Positions 25,500 through 33,703 of a DNA stretch of 64,000 bases are shown here, in pieces. The first letter of the stretch is position 1. Every line of letters starts with the position of its first letter. Origin of the DNA: Epilithonimonas zeae. GTDB taxonomy: Bacteria; Bacteroidota; Bacteroidia; Flavobacteriales; Weeksellaceae. Under the pieces are notes generated by a model. That model was not told where the DNA came from, ran no database searches, and saw nothing but the letters and a program-made list of their open reading frames with translations. Position numbers and translations under genes: made by a program. Where the stretch lies: NCBI RefSeq assembly GCF_900141765.1, contig NZ_FSRK01000003.1:248001-312000 (forward strand). Direction: 5' to 3'.

Positions 25500-26267
25500 A
25501 TGCAAACAAAAACTATCGTATTGATTCACGGATTATTCGTCAACAATACAAGCTGGAAAGAATGGAAAACTTATTTCGAAAACCAAGGTTACACCGTTCA
25601 CACACCTTCCAATCCTGGACACGCAGGAAATCCTGTCGAATTGAAAAGAAACATTCCTTCTGAACTAAGAACTGTAAGCTTCGAACAAACTTTGAATAAC
25701 CTTGTAAGATTCATTGACACGCTTCCAGAAAAACCGATCGTTGTAGGACATTCTTTCGGTGGATTATTGGTTCAAAAACTAATTGAATTAAACAAAGCTG
25801 TTGCCGGAGTGAGCATAGACGGCGCTCCTCCAAAAAATGTAATGGCGCCTTTGTCAACGATAAAAATTGTTTGGCCGGTTTTCAATTTCTTTAAAGGAAA
25901 CAACCCATATCTTGGAACAAAAGATTGGTATCATCGTGCGTTTTTCAATAACTATTCCCGAGAAGAAAGCGATAAATTGTACGAAACAGTCGCTGCTCCG
26001 GAAAGCAGAAGATTAGCGAGAGACCCGCTTTTGAAATCGATTGGTAATGTTGATTTTAAGAAAGCCCACAATCCGCTATTGTTCATCGGAGGTGCTAATG
26101 ACGCTATTTTTCCGGCTGACTTTACTGCAAAAATTGCCAATTCTTACAAAGACAAAAACAGTATTCTAGATTTGAAAATCTTTGAAGGGAGAAGTCATTT
26201 TATCTGTGGTGAAAAAGGCTGGGAAGAAGTTGCCGAATATGTTTTGAATTGGATTAAGAAACAATAA
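25500..26267 (+). CDS. Alpha/beta-hydrolase
   Basis: A 255-residue cytoplasmic hydrolase (no signal peptide). HG oxyanion motif at VLIHGLFVNNTSW, nucleophile S85 in VVGHSFGGLLVQKL, likely acid D in IGGANDAIFPADF, and His in FEGRSHFICGEKGWEE near the C-terminus. Size and GHSFGG favour the haloperoxidase/esterase-like subgroup. Substrate unknown. It stands alone between a repeat-rich spacer and the ABC exporter gene. Confidence 0.85.
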   Translation: MQTKTIVLIHGLFVNNTSWKEWKTYFENQGYTVHTPSNPGHAGNPVELKRNIPSELRTVSFEQTLNNLVRFIDTLPEKPIVVGHSFGGLLVQKLIELNKAVAGVSIDGAPPKNVMAPLSTIKIVWPVFNFFKGNNPYLGTKDWYHRAFFNNYSREESDKLYETVAAPESRRLARDPLLKSIGNVDFKKAHNPLLFIGGANDAIFPADFTAKIANSYKDKNSILDLKIFEGRSHFICGEKGWEEVAEYVLNWIKKQ

Positions 26268-26330
26268 ATCTTATTCATTTTGTCTATTAATAAATTTAGT
26301 TAATGGTCGGCGTTTCAATTTTTAAAGTCT

Positions 26331-26338
26331 TATTTTTG
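26331..26338 (+). promoter_or_regulatory. -10 element of the ABC exporter gene
   Basis: TATTTTTG fits TAnnTTTG exactly, 50 bases upstream of the ATG at 26389. No convincing -33 box. Confidence 0.45.
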
Positions 26339-26388
26339 CAAAGATTTTTTCGATACTGAAAAAAATCTCCGGAATTCTAAGAATAAAA

Positions 26389-28137
26389 ATGAAGCAACAA
26401 AATACTTGGGACATTGTCAAGCGATTATTTTTAATCGGAATGAAATTTAGGTCGTGGTTTATTTTCACACTGATCATTTCAATTTTTCTCGCCATTGTTT
26501 CCACTTACAGACCGATTCTTACCAAAAATGTAGTCGATATAGACATTGTTCAGCTGAAAGATAAAGCAAAGCTGATGAAGCACATCTATCTGCTGATTGG
26601 ATTGGTAATTGCGGAGACGATTCTTAACTTTTTCTTGGTTTATTTCTCGAATTTCATTTCACAGAATGTGATTAGAGACATCAGAGAAAGACTTTATCAC
26701 AAACTCATCTATTTCCGAACTGCATTTTTTGACAAAACCCCAATTGGGAGTTTGGTAACGAGAGCTGTTGGTGACGTAGAAACAATTGCGACAGTTTATA
26801 CAGATGGATTTTTGATGGTTTTCGGGGATATCCTGAGAATTGTGATGGTTCTATTTGCGATGTTTCAGGTGGATACACATCTGAGTATGATTTCGTTAGC
26901 GATTCTTCCGCTGATGGTCATCATTACAAGAGCTTTCCAAAAAAGACTGAAGGTTGCATTTGGTTCGGAAAGAAGCTGGACATCAACACAAAACAGTTTT
27001 GTTCAGGAGCGTTTGGCGGGAATGTCATTGATTCAGGTTTTTAATAGAGAAGAAGCAGAATTTTCAAAATTCGATAAAATCAATATCGAGCTGAAAAAAG
27101 CATTGCTAAGAACAGTTTTTATCTTCTCATTGTTCTTTCCGGTTGTTGAATTGATTTCGTCACTTTTTATTGGATTTATTCTATTTTATGGAGGTTTCAT
27201 TAAATCTACGCCGGGCGTTATTATTGCTTTTATTCAGTTCATCAATATGCTGATTCGTCCGCTGAGACAGATTGCGGATAGATTCAATAATATTCAGAGA
27301 GGAATTGTTGGTGCGGAAAGAGTTCTTGGTGTAATGGACGAAGACCAAGCGATGCCGAATAACGGAACAATTGCCAAAGACCATTTTGACGGAAAAATTG
27401 AGTTTGAGAATGTTCATTTTGCTTACGATGATAAACAGGAAGTTTTGAAAGGCATTGATTTCAAAGTGAATCCTGGTGAAACTGTTGCCATTGTTGGTGC
27501 AACCGGAGCAGGAAAATCAACGATTATCAGCCTAATTACAAGATTATATGATATCAATTCCGGAAAAATAATGTTAGATGATGTGGATATCAGAGATTAT
27601 GAGCTGTATAATTTGAGAAGTCATATTGGTGTTGTTCTTCAGGACGTTTTCCTTTTCCACGGCAGTATTTTTGAAAACCTGACTTTGGGCGATGAAGATA
27701 TCACACTCGAAAATATCAAAAAAGCGGCGAGAGAAATTGAGGTTGATGAGTTTATAGAAAGATTACCAAACGGTTATGATTATGTGGTGAGCGAAAGAGG
27801 TTCTTCTATTTCTCTTGGACAAAGACAATTATTATCATTTTTGAGAGCTTATCTTTCTGACCCGAAAATCCTGATTCTTGACGAAGCGACTTCATCTATC
27901 GACCACGAAAGTGAGAAATTAATACAAAGAGCGACTGAAAAAATCACGAAAAACAGGACTTCAATCATCATTGCACACAGACTTTCTACAATAGAAAAAG
28001 CAGACAAAATCATCGTAATGGACCACGGACTGATTGTGGAAGAAGGAACGCATCAGGAACTTCTGGCTAAGAATGGCTATTATTCTGTTCTTTATAAGGC
28101 TCAGGTTGTGAGTGAGGATGGAGAGAAGACGATTTAA
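26389..28137 (+). CDS. ABC exporter half-transporter (fused permease and ATPase)
   Basis: A 582-residue half-transporter. An N-terminal six-helix ABC membrane domain (about 15-300) is followed by the nucleotide-binding domain: Walker A GATGAGKST (370-378), Q-loop VVLQDVFLF, signature SLGQRQ (in place of LSGGQ), Walker B ILILDEATSSID, and H-loop IIAHRLSTI. The protein is of the MsbA/MdlB-like multidrug or lipid exporter type and should homodimerise, since no partner gene adjoins. The cargo cannot be told from sequence. The CPCC-protein gene starts 15 bases after its stop. Confidence 0.93.
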   Translation: MKQQNTWDIVKRLFLIGMKFRSWFIFTLIISIFLAIVSTYRPILTKNVVDIDIVQLKDKAKLMKHIYLLIGLVIAETILNFFLVYFSNFISQNVIRDIRERLYHKLIYFRTAFFDKTPIGSLVTRAVGDVETIATVYTDGFLMVFGDILRIVMVLFAMFQVDTHLSMISLAILPLMVIITRAFQKRLKVAFGSERSWTSTQNSFVQERLAGMSLIQVFNREEAEFSKFDKINIELKKALLRTVFIFSLFFPVVELISSLFIGFILFYGGFIKSTPGVIIAFIQFINMLIRPLRQIADRFNNIQRGIVGAERVLGVMDEDQAMPNNGTIAKDHFDGKIEFENVHFAYDDKQEVLKGIDFKVNPGETVAIVGATGAGKSTIISLITRLYDINSGKIMLDDVDIRDYELYNLRSHIGVVLQDVFLFHGSIFENLTLGDEDITLENIKKAAREIEVDEFIERLPNGYDYVVSERGSSISLGQRQLLSFLRAYLSDPKILILDEATSSIDHESEKLIQRATEKITKNRTSIIIAHRLSTIEKADKIIVMDHGLIVEEGTHQELLAKNGYYSVLYKAQVVSEDGEKTI

Positions 28138-28152
28138 CAGAACATTTTTATT

Positions 28153-28446
28153 ATGAGTTTACAACAGAATTCGAATGATAACTTAATTTCGGCAAAAGGA
28201 TTATTTTTTTGTAAATGTTGCGGATATAATACTTTGTCTGAATTTCCGAATGGAACTTTTGAAATCTGTGAAATTTGTTTTTGGGAAGACGATATTATTC
28301 AATCTCATAATCCGAATTATGAAGGAGGCCCAAATCGAGTTTCATTGAATCAAGCAAAAGAAAATTTTGAGAAATTTGGTGCTTGTGAAGAAAGTATGAT
28401 TAAGAATGTTAGGCAACCAAATATTGATGATGTAAGAATTTTATGA
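28153..28446 (+). CDS. CPCC-type cysteine-rich protein
   Basis: A 97-residue protein with a zinc-ribbon-like cysteine cluster: C20, C22 and C23 (FFCKCCGYNTL) and the pair in EICEICFWEDD, followed by a GGPNRVSLNQAKENFEKFGACEE helix. This matches the CPCC domain (usual start CPCCGY; here CKCCGY). Such proteins are small, presumably metal binding, and of unknown role; some occur beside polymorphic-toxin loci, but none is evident here. The 15-base spacing suggests co-transcription with the ABC exporter. Confidence 0.8.
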   Translation: MSLQQNSNDNLISAKGLFFCKCCGYNTLSEFPNGTFEICEICFWEDDIIQSHNPNYEGGPNRVSLNQAKENFEKFGACEESMIKNVRQPNIDDVRIL

Positions 28447-28452
28447 TTTTCC

Positions 28453-28698
28453 TTAATCCTTAATAACTTTATACCTGAAACTTATTAATCCTGAAGTCAA
28501 TATCAGACAAACAATAATGATAATTTTGAGGCTTTTAATCCATAAACAAAGGTCTCTCCCTGTAATGACAGAAATGCAGTCTTTTGGATTTTCGGTTTCG
28601 TACTTCAAACTGACTTGAGTATTGATAACGCCGAAAACGGATACCAAAATAACCAAAATCAGAACACTGATGATGGTATTATACACCGTCCTTCTCAT
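28453..28698 (-). CDS. Small membrane protein of unknown function
   Basis: An 81-residue protein with two hydrophobic helices (about 5-25 and 56-75) flanking a short polar loop that contains two cysteines (CISVITGRDLC). The loop is likely periplasmic and could be disulphide bonded. Convergent with the CPCC gene, 6 bases apart. No family recognised. Confidence 0.5.
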   Translation of the reverse strand: MRRTVYNTIISVLILVILVSVFGVINTQVSLKYETENPKDCISVITGRDLCLWIKSLKIIIIVCLILTSGLISFRYKVIKD

Positions 28699-28747
28699 AG
28701 TTTATTTGGTTAGTTTTTAGTTTACAAGTTTTAGTTTTAAAGCATTT

Positions 28748-29569
28748 TTAAAGTTTTAAAATTTCCCACGCCTTTTCGACTTCATTATTTTTTAAAAACT
28801 TTTGTGCAGATAAATGTACATCTTTTTCTGAAGAAAATTGACCTTGCAGTAAAATTTCTACATTTGCCAACATCCCAAGGTCATTGCCTGTAAAAACATC
28901 ACTTTGTTTGATTTCGTCAGGAAGTTGGTCGTAACCGATTCCTTTCGTGACCAAAGGTTTAGGAACTTCGAAGATGTTATTTTCGTTATTTCTGGAATAG
29001 AAATTACTTCCCAGCCTCGCTACCAAATCCAATTGTTTCTGGTCAAGATTTCCGGCTTTATCCAGATATTTTTCATTGATATGAATTTTCACAATTTCTG
29101 CAATCACCAAATTTCCCGAACCACCAAGATCTCCAAGTGATTTGATTTCTAAAACTTTACATTCGAAATTAACTGGTGATTCTGCGATCAAAGGTGGTTT
29201 TACCAAATCTGCTGGCTTCATCGTCAATCCTGATTTGAGGAATTCGTTTATGCCATCTTCATATTCTGTACTAGCCAAAGAAACCTGTTGAACCATATCG
29301 AAATTCACATTTCCAATAACCAATTCCGGAACTTCTTTCAGATTTTCCAACGTATGCTTTGTCGTATTATCACGAACTCTTCTGGAAGGCGAAATAATCA
29401 CAATCGGCGGAACTGTGCTGAACATATTGAAAAAACTAAAAGGCGAAAGATTGATTTCTCCTTTTTCGTTGATTGTACTTGCCAGAGCAATTGGACGTGG
29501 CGCAATTGCAGTTTGCATAACTTGTTGTAACTGAACAGCGGAAATATCGGAAGGAATGATGGTTTTCAT
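28748..29569 (-). CDS. Flavin reductase-like (FMN-binding split barrel) protein
   Basis: A 273-residue protein of the flavin-reductase/DIM6-NTAB family: IAPRPIALASTINEKGEINLSPFSFFNMFSTVPPIVIISPSRRVRDNTTKHTLENLKEV at the N-terminus is the FMN-binding part, followed by NFECKVLEI and the GSGNLVIAEIVKIHI strand. The C-terminal 80 residues form an extension seen in Bacteroidetes members. It lies just downstream of the fahA-lipoprotein pair on the same strand and may belong to the aromatic-degradation transcript. The electron acceptor or substrate is unknown. Confidence 0.82.
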   Translation of the reverse strand: MKTIIPSDISAVQLQQVMQTAIAPRPIALASTINEKGEINLSPFSFFNMFSTVPPIVIISPSRRVRDNTTKHTLENLKEVPELVIGNVNFDMVQQVSLASTEYEDGINEFLKSGLTMKPADLVKPPLIAESPVNFECKVLEIKSLGDLGGSGNLVIAEIVKIHINEKYLDKAGNLDQKQLDLVARLGSNFYSRNNENNIFEVPKPLVTKGIGYDQLPDEIKQSDVFTGNDLGMLANVEILLQGQFSSEKDVHLSAQKFLKNNEVEKAWEILKL

Positions 29570-29575
29570 TAAGTA

Positions 29576-30028
29576 TTATTTTTCAAATTTTTTAATTGAC
29601 ACAATTTCTCTTTGCTTATCAATACTCAACTCAAAAATTTGTTTTGAATTTGCCTTTAATTCATTCATCAGGAAACGTTTATCAGATTCATCCGTCGAAT
29701 TTATTTCTTTGAATTTTGTAGATGTATAATGTAATTTGTTCGCCAATTTTAAGCTGTAAGTTTTATTCGAAATACACTTAACATCCACTAAATTTTCACA
29801 AGATTCATTTCCTGTTGAATCTGTTACAGAAGCAATCGCAATTTCAATCTCAGCACAATTGTAATTTATAAATCCTTGATTATCTCTAATTTCAAAAACT
29901 GGATTGGTAATGTTAATTATTGAATCCGACGTGTCTTTTGCTACACAAATACAATCACTAATTCCTTCGTGAGCTTTTTTACAACCGAATAAAAAGATGA
30001 CAACAAATAAACAAATAGAAACTTTCAT
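29576..30028 (-). CDS. Lipoprotein of unknown function
   Basis: A 150-residue protein with a lipoprotein signal peptide (MKVSICLFVVIFLFGCKKA; lipobox LFGC, then Lys-Lys). The mature part has further cysteines (CICVAK, NCAE, CENL, CIS) that could form disulphides, and no recognised domain. I use the ATG at 30028; the longer open frame extends back into fahA out of its reading frame and is not credible. It starts only 5 bases after the fahA stop, so it is co-transcribed with it. Confidence 0.65.
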   Translation of the reverse strand: MKVSICLFVVIFLFGCKKAHEGISDCICVAKDTSDSIINITNPVFEIRDNQGFINYNCAEIEIAIASVTDSTGNESCENLVDVKCISNKTYSLKLANKLHYTSTKFKEINSTDESDKRFLMNELKANSKQIFELSIDKQREIVSIKKFEK

Positions 30029-30033
30029 TAAAT

Positions 30034-31281
30034 TTAAATTGCCGGCAATATTTTCCCAGAAACTTCCCCAAAACCAACTCGAATTCCGTCTTTTTCCGAC
30101 CAAGCTTTCATAATAACAGTATCGCCGTCTTCTATGAATTTTCTTTCGATTCCGTTTTTGAGTTGCAAAGGCTTTGTTCCTCTCCAAGTCAATTCTAACA
30201 TAGAACCGTAAGATTTTTCATTTTCTCCGGAAATAGTTCCACTGGCATAAACATCGCCAACTTCAACATTACAGCCATTCACCGTGTGATGCGCCAATTG
30301 CTGGAACATATTCCAATACATAAACTTGTAATTGCTCTGAGAAATAAGATTTTCCTCAGAATTTTCCGGCTTCAAATAAACTTCAAGATTGATATCGTAA
30401 TTTTTATCACCCTCGAATTTTAAATAATCTAAAACTTCCGGTTCTTGTTTCGGAGATTCGGTTTTGAATGGTTGTAAAGCTTCTAAAGTCACAATCCAGG
30501 GTGAAATAGACGAACCAAAATTCTTTCCTAAAAATGGTCCCAACGGAACATATTCCCAACTTTGGATATCTCTCGCAGACCAATCATTAAAAATCATCAT
30601 TCCGAAAATTGCATCTTCTGCTTCCGAAATAGAAATCCTTTCTCCCAAATCTGTATTTTTATTGACAACAAAAGCCATTTCTAATTCGAAATCGAGTTGT
30701 TTCGATGCACTGAAAATTGGTTTATCTGAATCAGCAGGTTTAATCTGTCCACAAGGTCTTGTAATATCGATTCCTGATAAAACAATGGACGAAGCGCGAC
30801 CGTGATAACCAACCGGCAAATGTTTCCAGTTGGGCAACAACGCATTCGCAGGGTCACGAAACATCATTCCTACATTGGTTGCGTGCTGGATGCTACTGTA
30901 AAAATCTGTATAATTCGGGATGTGCAAAGGCATCATCATCTGAATCTCATCCAAGTTATAAAAACATTCTTCCAAAGCTCTTTCGTCTTTCGACAGCAAA
31001 GAATCTTCTAACAGCAATTGCTGAATTCTTTCGCGAACTTTATTCGTAACTGGTTTTCCTAATTCTATAAATTCGTTGATCGTGTAACCTTCGAAAACAT
31101 TTTCTTCGAAATCTTTGATATCTTCAAAATAGCCAAGGTCGAATAAAGTTGCCAGATCAATGATGATATCGCCAATTCTTGTGGCACAGGCAATAAATTC
31201 TTTGTTGAAAACACAAACTCCAAACGGAATATTATGAATTGAAAAATCAGAATCTGAAGGATAATTGATGAAGGATTTCAT
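30034..31281 (-). CDS. fahA: Fumarylacetoacetase
   Basis: A 415-residue enzyme, the last step of tyrosine degradation (fumarylacetoacetate to fumarate and acetoacetate). It carries the small N-terminal domain (SDFSIHNIPFGVCVF) and the catalytic FAH fold: YTDFYSSIQHATNVGMMFR (metal Asp, catalytic His), PVGYHGRASSIVLSG, FELEMAFVV (Glu metal ligands), IFGMMIFNDWSARDIQSWEYVPLGPFLGKNFGSSISPWIV and GDVYASGTISG. Length matches the eukaryotic-type enzyme. Its neighbours hppD (upstream) and hmgA (36 kb region) complete most of the pathway; no maleylacetoacetate isomerase is in the window. Confidence 0.96.
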   Translation of the reverse strand: MKSFINYPSDSDFSIHNIPFGVCVFNKEFIACATRIGDIIIDLATLFDLGYFEDIKDFEENVFEGYTINEFIELGKPVTNKVRERIQQLLLEDSLLSKDERALEECFYNLDEIQMMMPLHIPNYTDFYSSIQHATNVGMMFRDPANALLPNWKHLPVGYHGRASSIVLSGIDITRPCGQIKPADSDKPIFSASKQLDFELEMAFVVNKNTDLGERISISEAEDAIFGMMIFNDWSARDIQSWEYVPLGPFLGKNFGSSISPWIVTLEALQPFKTESPKQEPEVLDYLKFEGDKNYDINLEVYLKPENSEENLISQSNYKFMYWNMFQQLAHHTVNGCNVEVGDVYASGTISGENEKSYGSMLELTWRGTKPLQLKNGIERKFIEDGDTVIMKAWSEKDGIRVGFGEVSGKILPAI

Positions 31282-31307
31282 TTTTTGAATTTAGAATTAG
31301 ATTAAAA

Positions 31308-31337
31308 AATTAAAGCATTAAAAATAATGCTTTAATT
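31308..31337 (-). terminator. Terminator of hppD
   Basis: Perfect 13-bp stem AATTAAAGCATTA (31308-31320)/TAATGCTTTAATT (31325-31337), loop AAAA, followed on the minus strand by TTTTTT. It separates hppD from fahA, which then needs its own promoter or read-through. Confidence 0.75.
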
Positions 31338-31364
31338 GTAAAAATATAAGAAAATAATTTGGGT

Positions 31365-32495
31365 TTAAAGATTTCCGCGTCTCTCCTGCTCTCTTTCCAA
31401 AGCTTCGAAAAGTGCCTTGAAATTTCCAGCTCCGAAACTCTGAGCACCGTGTCTCTCGATGATTTCGTAGAACAAAGTTGGTCTGTCTTCGACGGGTTTT
31501 GTGAAAATCTGAAGCAAGTAACCTTCCTCATCACAATCCACCAGAATACCAAGATTTTGGAGTTTTTTGATATCTTCATCAATAGCTCCTACTCTTTCAG
31601 GAATCATCTCGTAATAGGCTTCTGGTGGTGGAGAAAGAAATTCTACACCTCTATTTTTAAGTTCTGTAACAGTTTTTACAATATCTTTGGTAGCAACTGC
31701 AATATGCTGAACACCTTCGCCTTCATAGAAATCCAGGTATTCTTCTACCTGAGATTTTTTCTGACCTTCAGCTGGTTCGTTGATTGGGAATTTAGCAAAA
31801 CCATTTCCGTTGGACATTACTTTTGACATCAACGCAGAATATTCGGTATTGATTTGTTTATCATCAAATGAAAGAATATTCACAAATCCCATTACTTTTT
31901 CGTACCACTCAACTGTCGGAATCATTCTGTCCCAACCGACATTTCCTACACAATGGTCAACATATAATAATCCAACGTCAGAAGGATTATAATCGCTTTC
32001 CCATTTTTCGTAGCCCGGCATAAAAGCACCTGTATAATTTTTGCGTTCTATGAACATATGCACGGTTTCACCGTAAGTATAAACACCCGACATTTTCACT
32101 TCTCCAAATTCATCCGTCAAAGTTTTTGGTTCTAGGTAAGGTTTTCCGCCACGTTTAGTCGTTTCTTCAAAAGCTTTGTAAGCATCATCTACCCAAAGTG
32201 CCAGAATCTTAACCCCGTCACCGTGTTTTTTCTGATGTTCACAAATTGGAGAATCTGACCTAAGACCAGACGTTAAAACCAATCTGATTTTTCCTTGTTG
32301 AAGAACATAAGACGCTCTATCTCTGACTCCAGTTTCCGGGCCAGCATAAGCGACAGACTGAAATCCAAACGCTGTTTTGTAAAAATGAGCGGCTTGCTTG
32401 GCATTTCCTACATAAAACTCTATAAAATCGGTTCCGTTGATTGGGAGAAAATTCTCGGCTTGTGCGATTTTCTCGGCAAAAGTGAGTGTTGACAT
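31365..32495 (-). CDS. hppD: 4-Hydroxyphenylpyruvate dioxygenase
   Basis: A 376-residue non-haem Fe(II) dioxygenase converting 4-hydroxyphenylpyruvate to homogentisate. Two vicinal-oxygen-chelate domains are visible: DFIEFYVGNAKQAAHFYKTAFGFQSVAYAG and YVDHCVGNVGWDRMIPTVEWYEKVMGF. The iron ligands lie in VDHCVGN, GVQHIAVAT and the Glu of LFYEIIERHGAQSFGAGNFKALFEALE, the conserved C-terminal lid. I chose ATG 32495 (MSTLTFAEKI); the in-frame ATG at 32537 adds 14 unlikely residues. A 20-bp palindrome lies 53 bases upstream. Confidence 0.96.
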   Translation of the reverse strand: MSTLTFAEKIAQAENFLPINGTDFIEFYVGNAKQAAHFYKTAFGFQSVAYAGPETGVRDRASYVLQQGKIRLVLTSGLRSDSPICEHQKKHGDGVKILALWVDDAYKAFEETTKRGGKPYLEPKTLTDEFGEVKMSGVYTYGETVHMFIERKNYTGAFMPGYEKWESDYNPSDVGLLYVDHCVGNVGWDRMIPTVEWYEKVMGFVNILSFDDKQINTEYSALMSKVMSNGNGFAKFPINEPAEGQKKSQVEEYLDFYEGEGVQHIAVATKDIVKTVTELKNRGVEFLSPPPEAYYEMIPERVGAIDEDIKKLQNLGILVDCDEEGYLLQIFTKPVEDRPTLFYEIIERHGAQSFGAGNFKALFEALEREQERRGNL

Positions 32496-32548
32496 TTTAC
32501 TTTTTACTTTTATATCTAATGATGCCAAGATAAGCATTTTCCTGAAAT

Positions 32549-32568
32549 AAACTAACAGTTGTTAGTTT
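32549..32568 (-). promoter_or_regulatory. Palindromic operator candidate upstream of hppD
   Basis: AAACTAACAGTTGTTAGTTT: two perfect 9-bp inverse arms around a 2-bp centre, 53 bases before the hppD ATG. A second inverted repeat, ATTACAT-AAT-ATGTAAT, lies at 32724-32740 in the same spacer. The regulator is unknown. Confidence 0.55.
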
Positions 32569-32795
32569 TAGTTTGTTCTATAAAAAGTGTTAAGCTAAAC
32601 ATCTTAAAAACACTCAATATTTTAATGCAAAATAATCTTTCATATTAAAATTATGAGATATTATAATTACAAATAATTAAATTTAATTATTCATAAAAAT
32701 ACAAAAGCCAATAAAAATTATGAATTACATAATATGTAATTTTAAGTACACTTAAGTTTAACTAAAATATAATTCAATTATTAAATTTGTCTATG

Positions 32796-32852
32796 AGTTA
32801 GTATTCTAGAAACACGAGTGTAAGATTGAGCCGTCCTTTACGGCTTTTTTTG
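32796..32852 (+). ncRNA. Candidate small RNA with promoter and intrinsic terminator
   Basis: TAAATTTG (32782-32789) is an exact -10 match, with TTTA 21 bases upstream as a weak -33. About 40 bases later comes a stem AGCCGT (32829-32834)/ACGGCT (32840-32845), loop CCTTT, and seven T. No open frame of note lies between. The predicted transcript is about 55-60 nt and runs antisense into the 3' end of the gene at 32838. Prediction only. Confidence 0.35.
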
Positions 32853-33632
32853 TATAAGATTGTTCAGCAATCCGGAATTAGGATTATAGTTGTCCCAAAT
32901 TTTCCAGACATTATCTATTTTCTTTATAAAATAAATCTGCGCATCCAGCTCATTAATAATATATTCTTCATCTGTATTTTCCACCACAAAAACAAGATTC
33001 CAGAATTCCTGCGTTTTTACCACAATCATTTCGTCTTGTTCAGATACAATCTCGATATCAAAAATTTCAAAATTCGATCGGTTGTTATTGGTAAAAAGTT
33101 TCAGTCCATTATCACAAAGCTGAGAACTGTAACTTCTGATTCGTTCTATAAAAGGTGATTCTAGGAAAATTAAATCTTCGAAAACATCCAAACGTAATTC
33201 TGGAAAAAGTTTGAAAAACTCGAAGTTTTTCTGGCAGTACTTATAAACAATATCTTTAGCAAAATCCTTCTCCAGCCAAGACTCGCCATAGACCTTATCG
33301 CCTTTTGCTTTTTTTACAAAGGAATTAAGATCCTTGAAACCCAGAAAAATACAAATCTTATCCAAAGTTTTGAGAAAGCGTAAATCATTATGCGTTTTAT
33401 AATCATAATCGCTCTCAAAAAAACGCTGCAATGTGATATGAGAAATACTGGTTCCTAACTCAAATTTTTTCTCGTTCTGAAGTTCTTCTTTTTGGGCCAG
33501 CTCTTCTTTAATCACTTCGGCTAGAATAACATAATGACTTCTTTTCCAAGGATTTGAATCCGCCAAAATAGAGTTTTTTACGATAGAATGCTCTCGTACT
33601 TCTTCCTTTATTAAGTTGTAAATCGATTTCAA
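32838..33632 (-). CDS. Unknown protein with putative N-terminal helix-turn-helix-like domain
   Basis: A 264-residue cytoplasmic protein, no signal peptide. Residues about 55-110 (LGTSISHITLQRFFESDYDYKTHNDLRFLKTLDKICIFLGFKDLNSFVKK) resemble the domain found in many Bacteroidetes proteins that pair 'S..TL.RFF' with 'LD.I..FLGF.....F'. The C-terminal half (about 170-255) is beta-rich (NFEIFDIEIVSEQDEMIVVKTQEFWNLVFVV...AQIYFIKKIDNVWKIWDNYN). I do not recognise the whole. The 3' end overlaps the sRNA candidate's terminator on the other strand. Confidence 0.6.
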   Translation of the reverse strand: MKSIYNLIKEEVREHSIVKNSILADSNPWKRSHYVILAEVIKEELAQKEELQNEKKFELGTSISHITLQRFFESDYDYKTHNDLRFLKTLDKICIFLGFKDLNSFVKKAKGDKVYGESWLEKDFAKDIVYKYCQKNFEFFKLFPELRLDVFEDLIFLESPFIERIRSYSSQLCDNGLKLFTNNNRSNFEIFDIEIVSEQDEMIVVKTQEFWNLVFVVENTDEEYIINELDAQIYFIKKIDNVWKIWDNYNPNSGLLNNLIQKKP

Positions 33633-33662
33633 TCAGATATTGTTATAATCTCAAATATACAA

Positions 33663-33686
33663 AAAAGCCTTTATGCAAAGGCTTTT
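33663..33686 (-). terminator. Terminator of the acetyl-CoA hydrolase/transferase gene
   Basis: Perfect 10-bp stem AAAAGCCTTT (33663-33672)/AAAGGCTTTT (33677-33686), loop ATGC, with T/A tails on both sides. It is positioned 18 bases after the stop of the gene at 33704. Confidence 0.75.
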
Positions 33687-33703
33687 CAATAACAAAATTA
33701 TTT

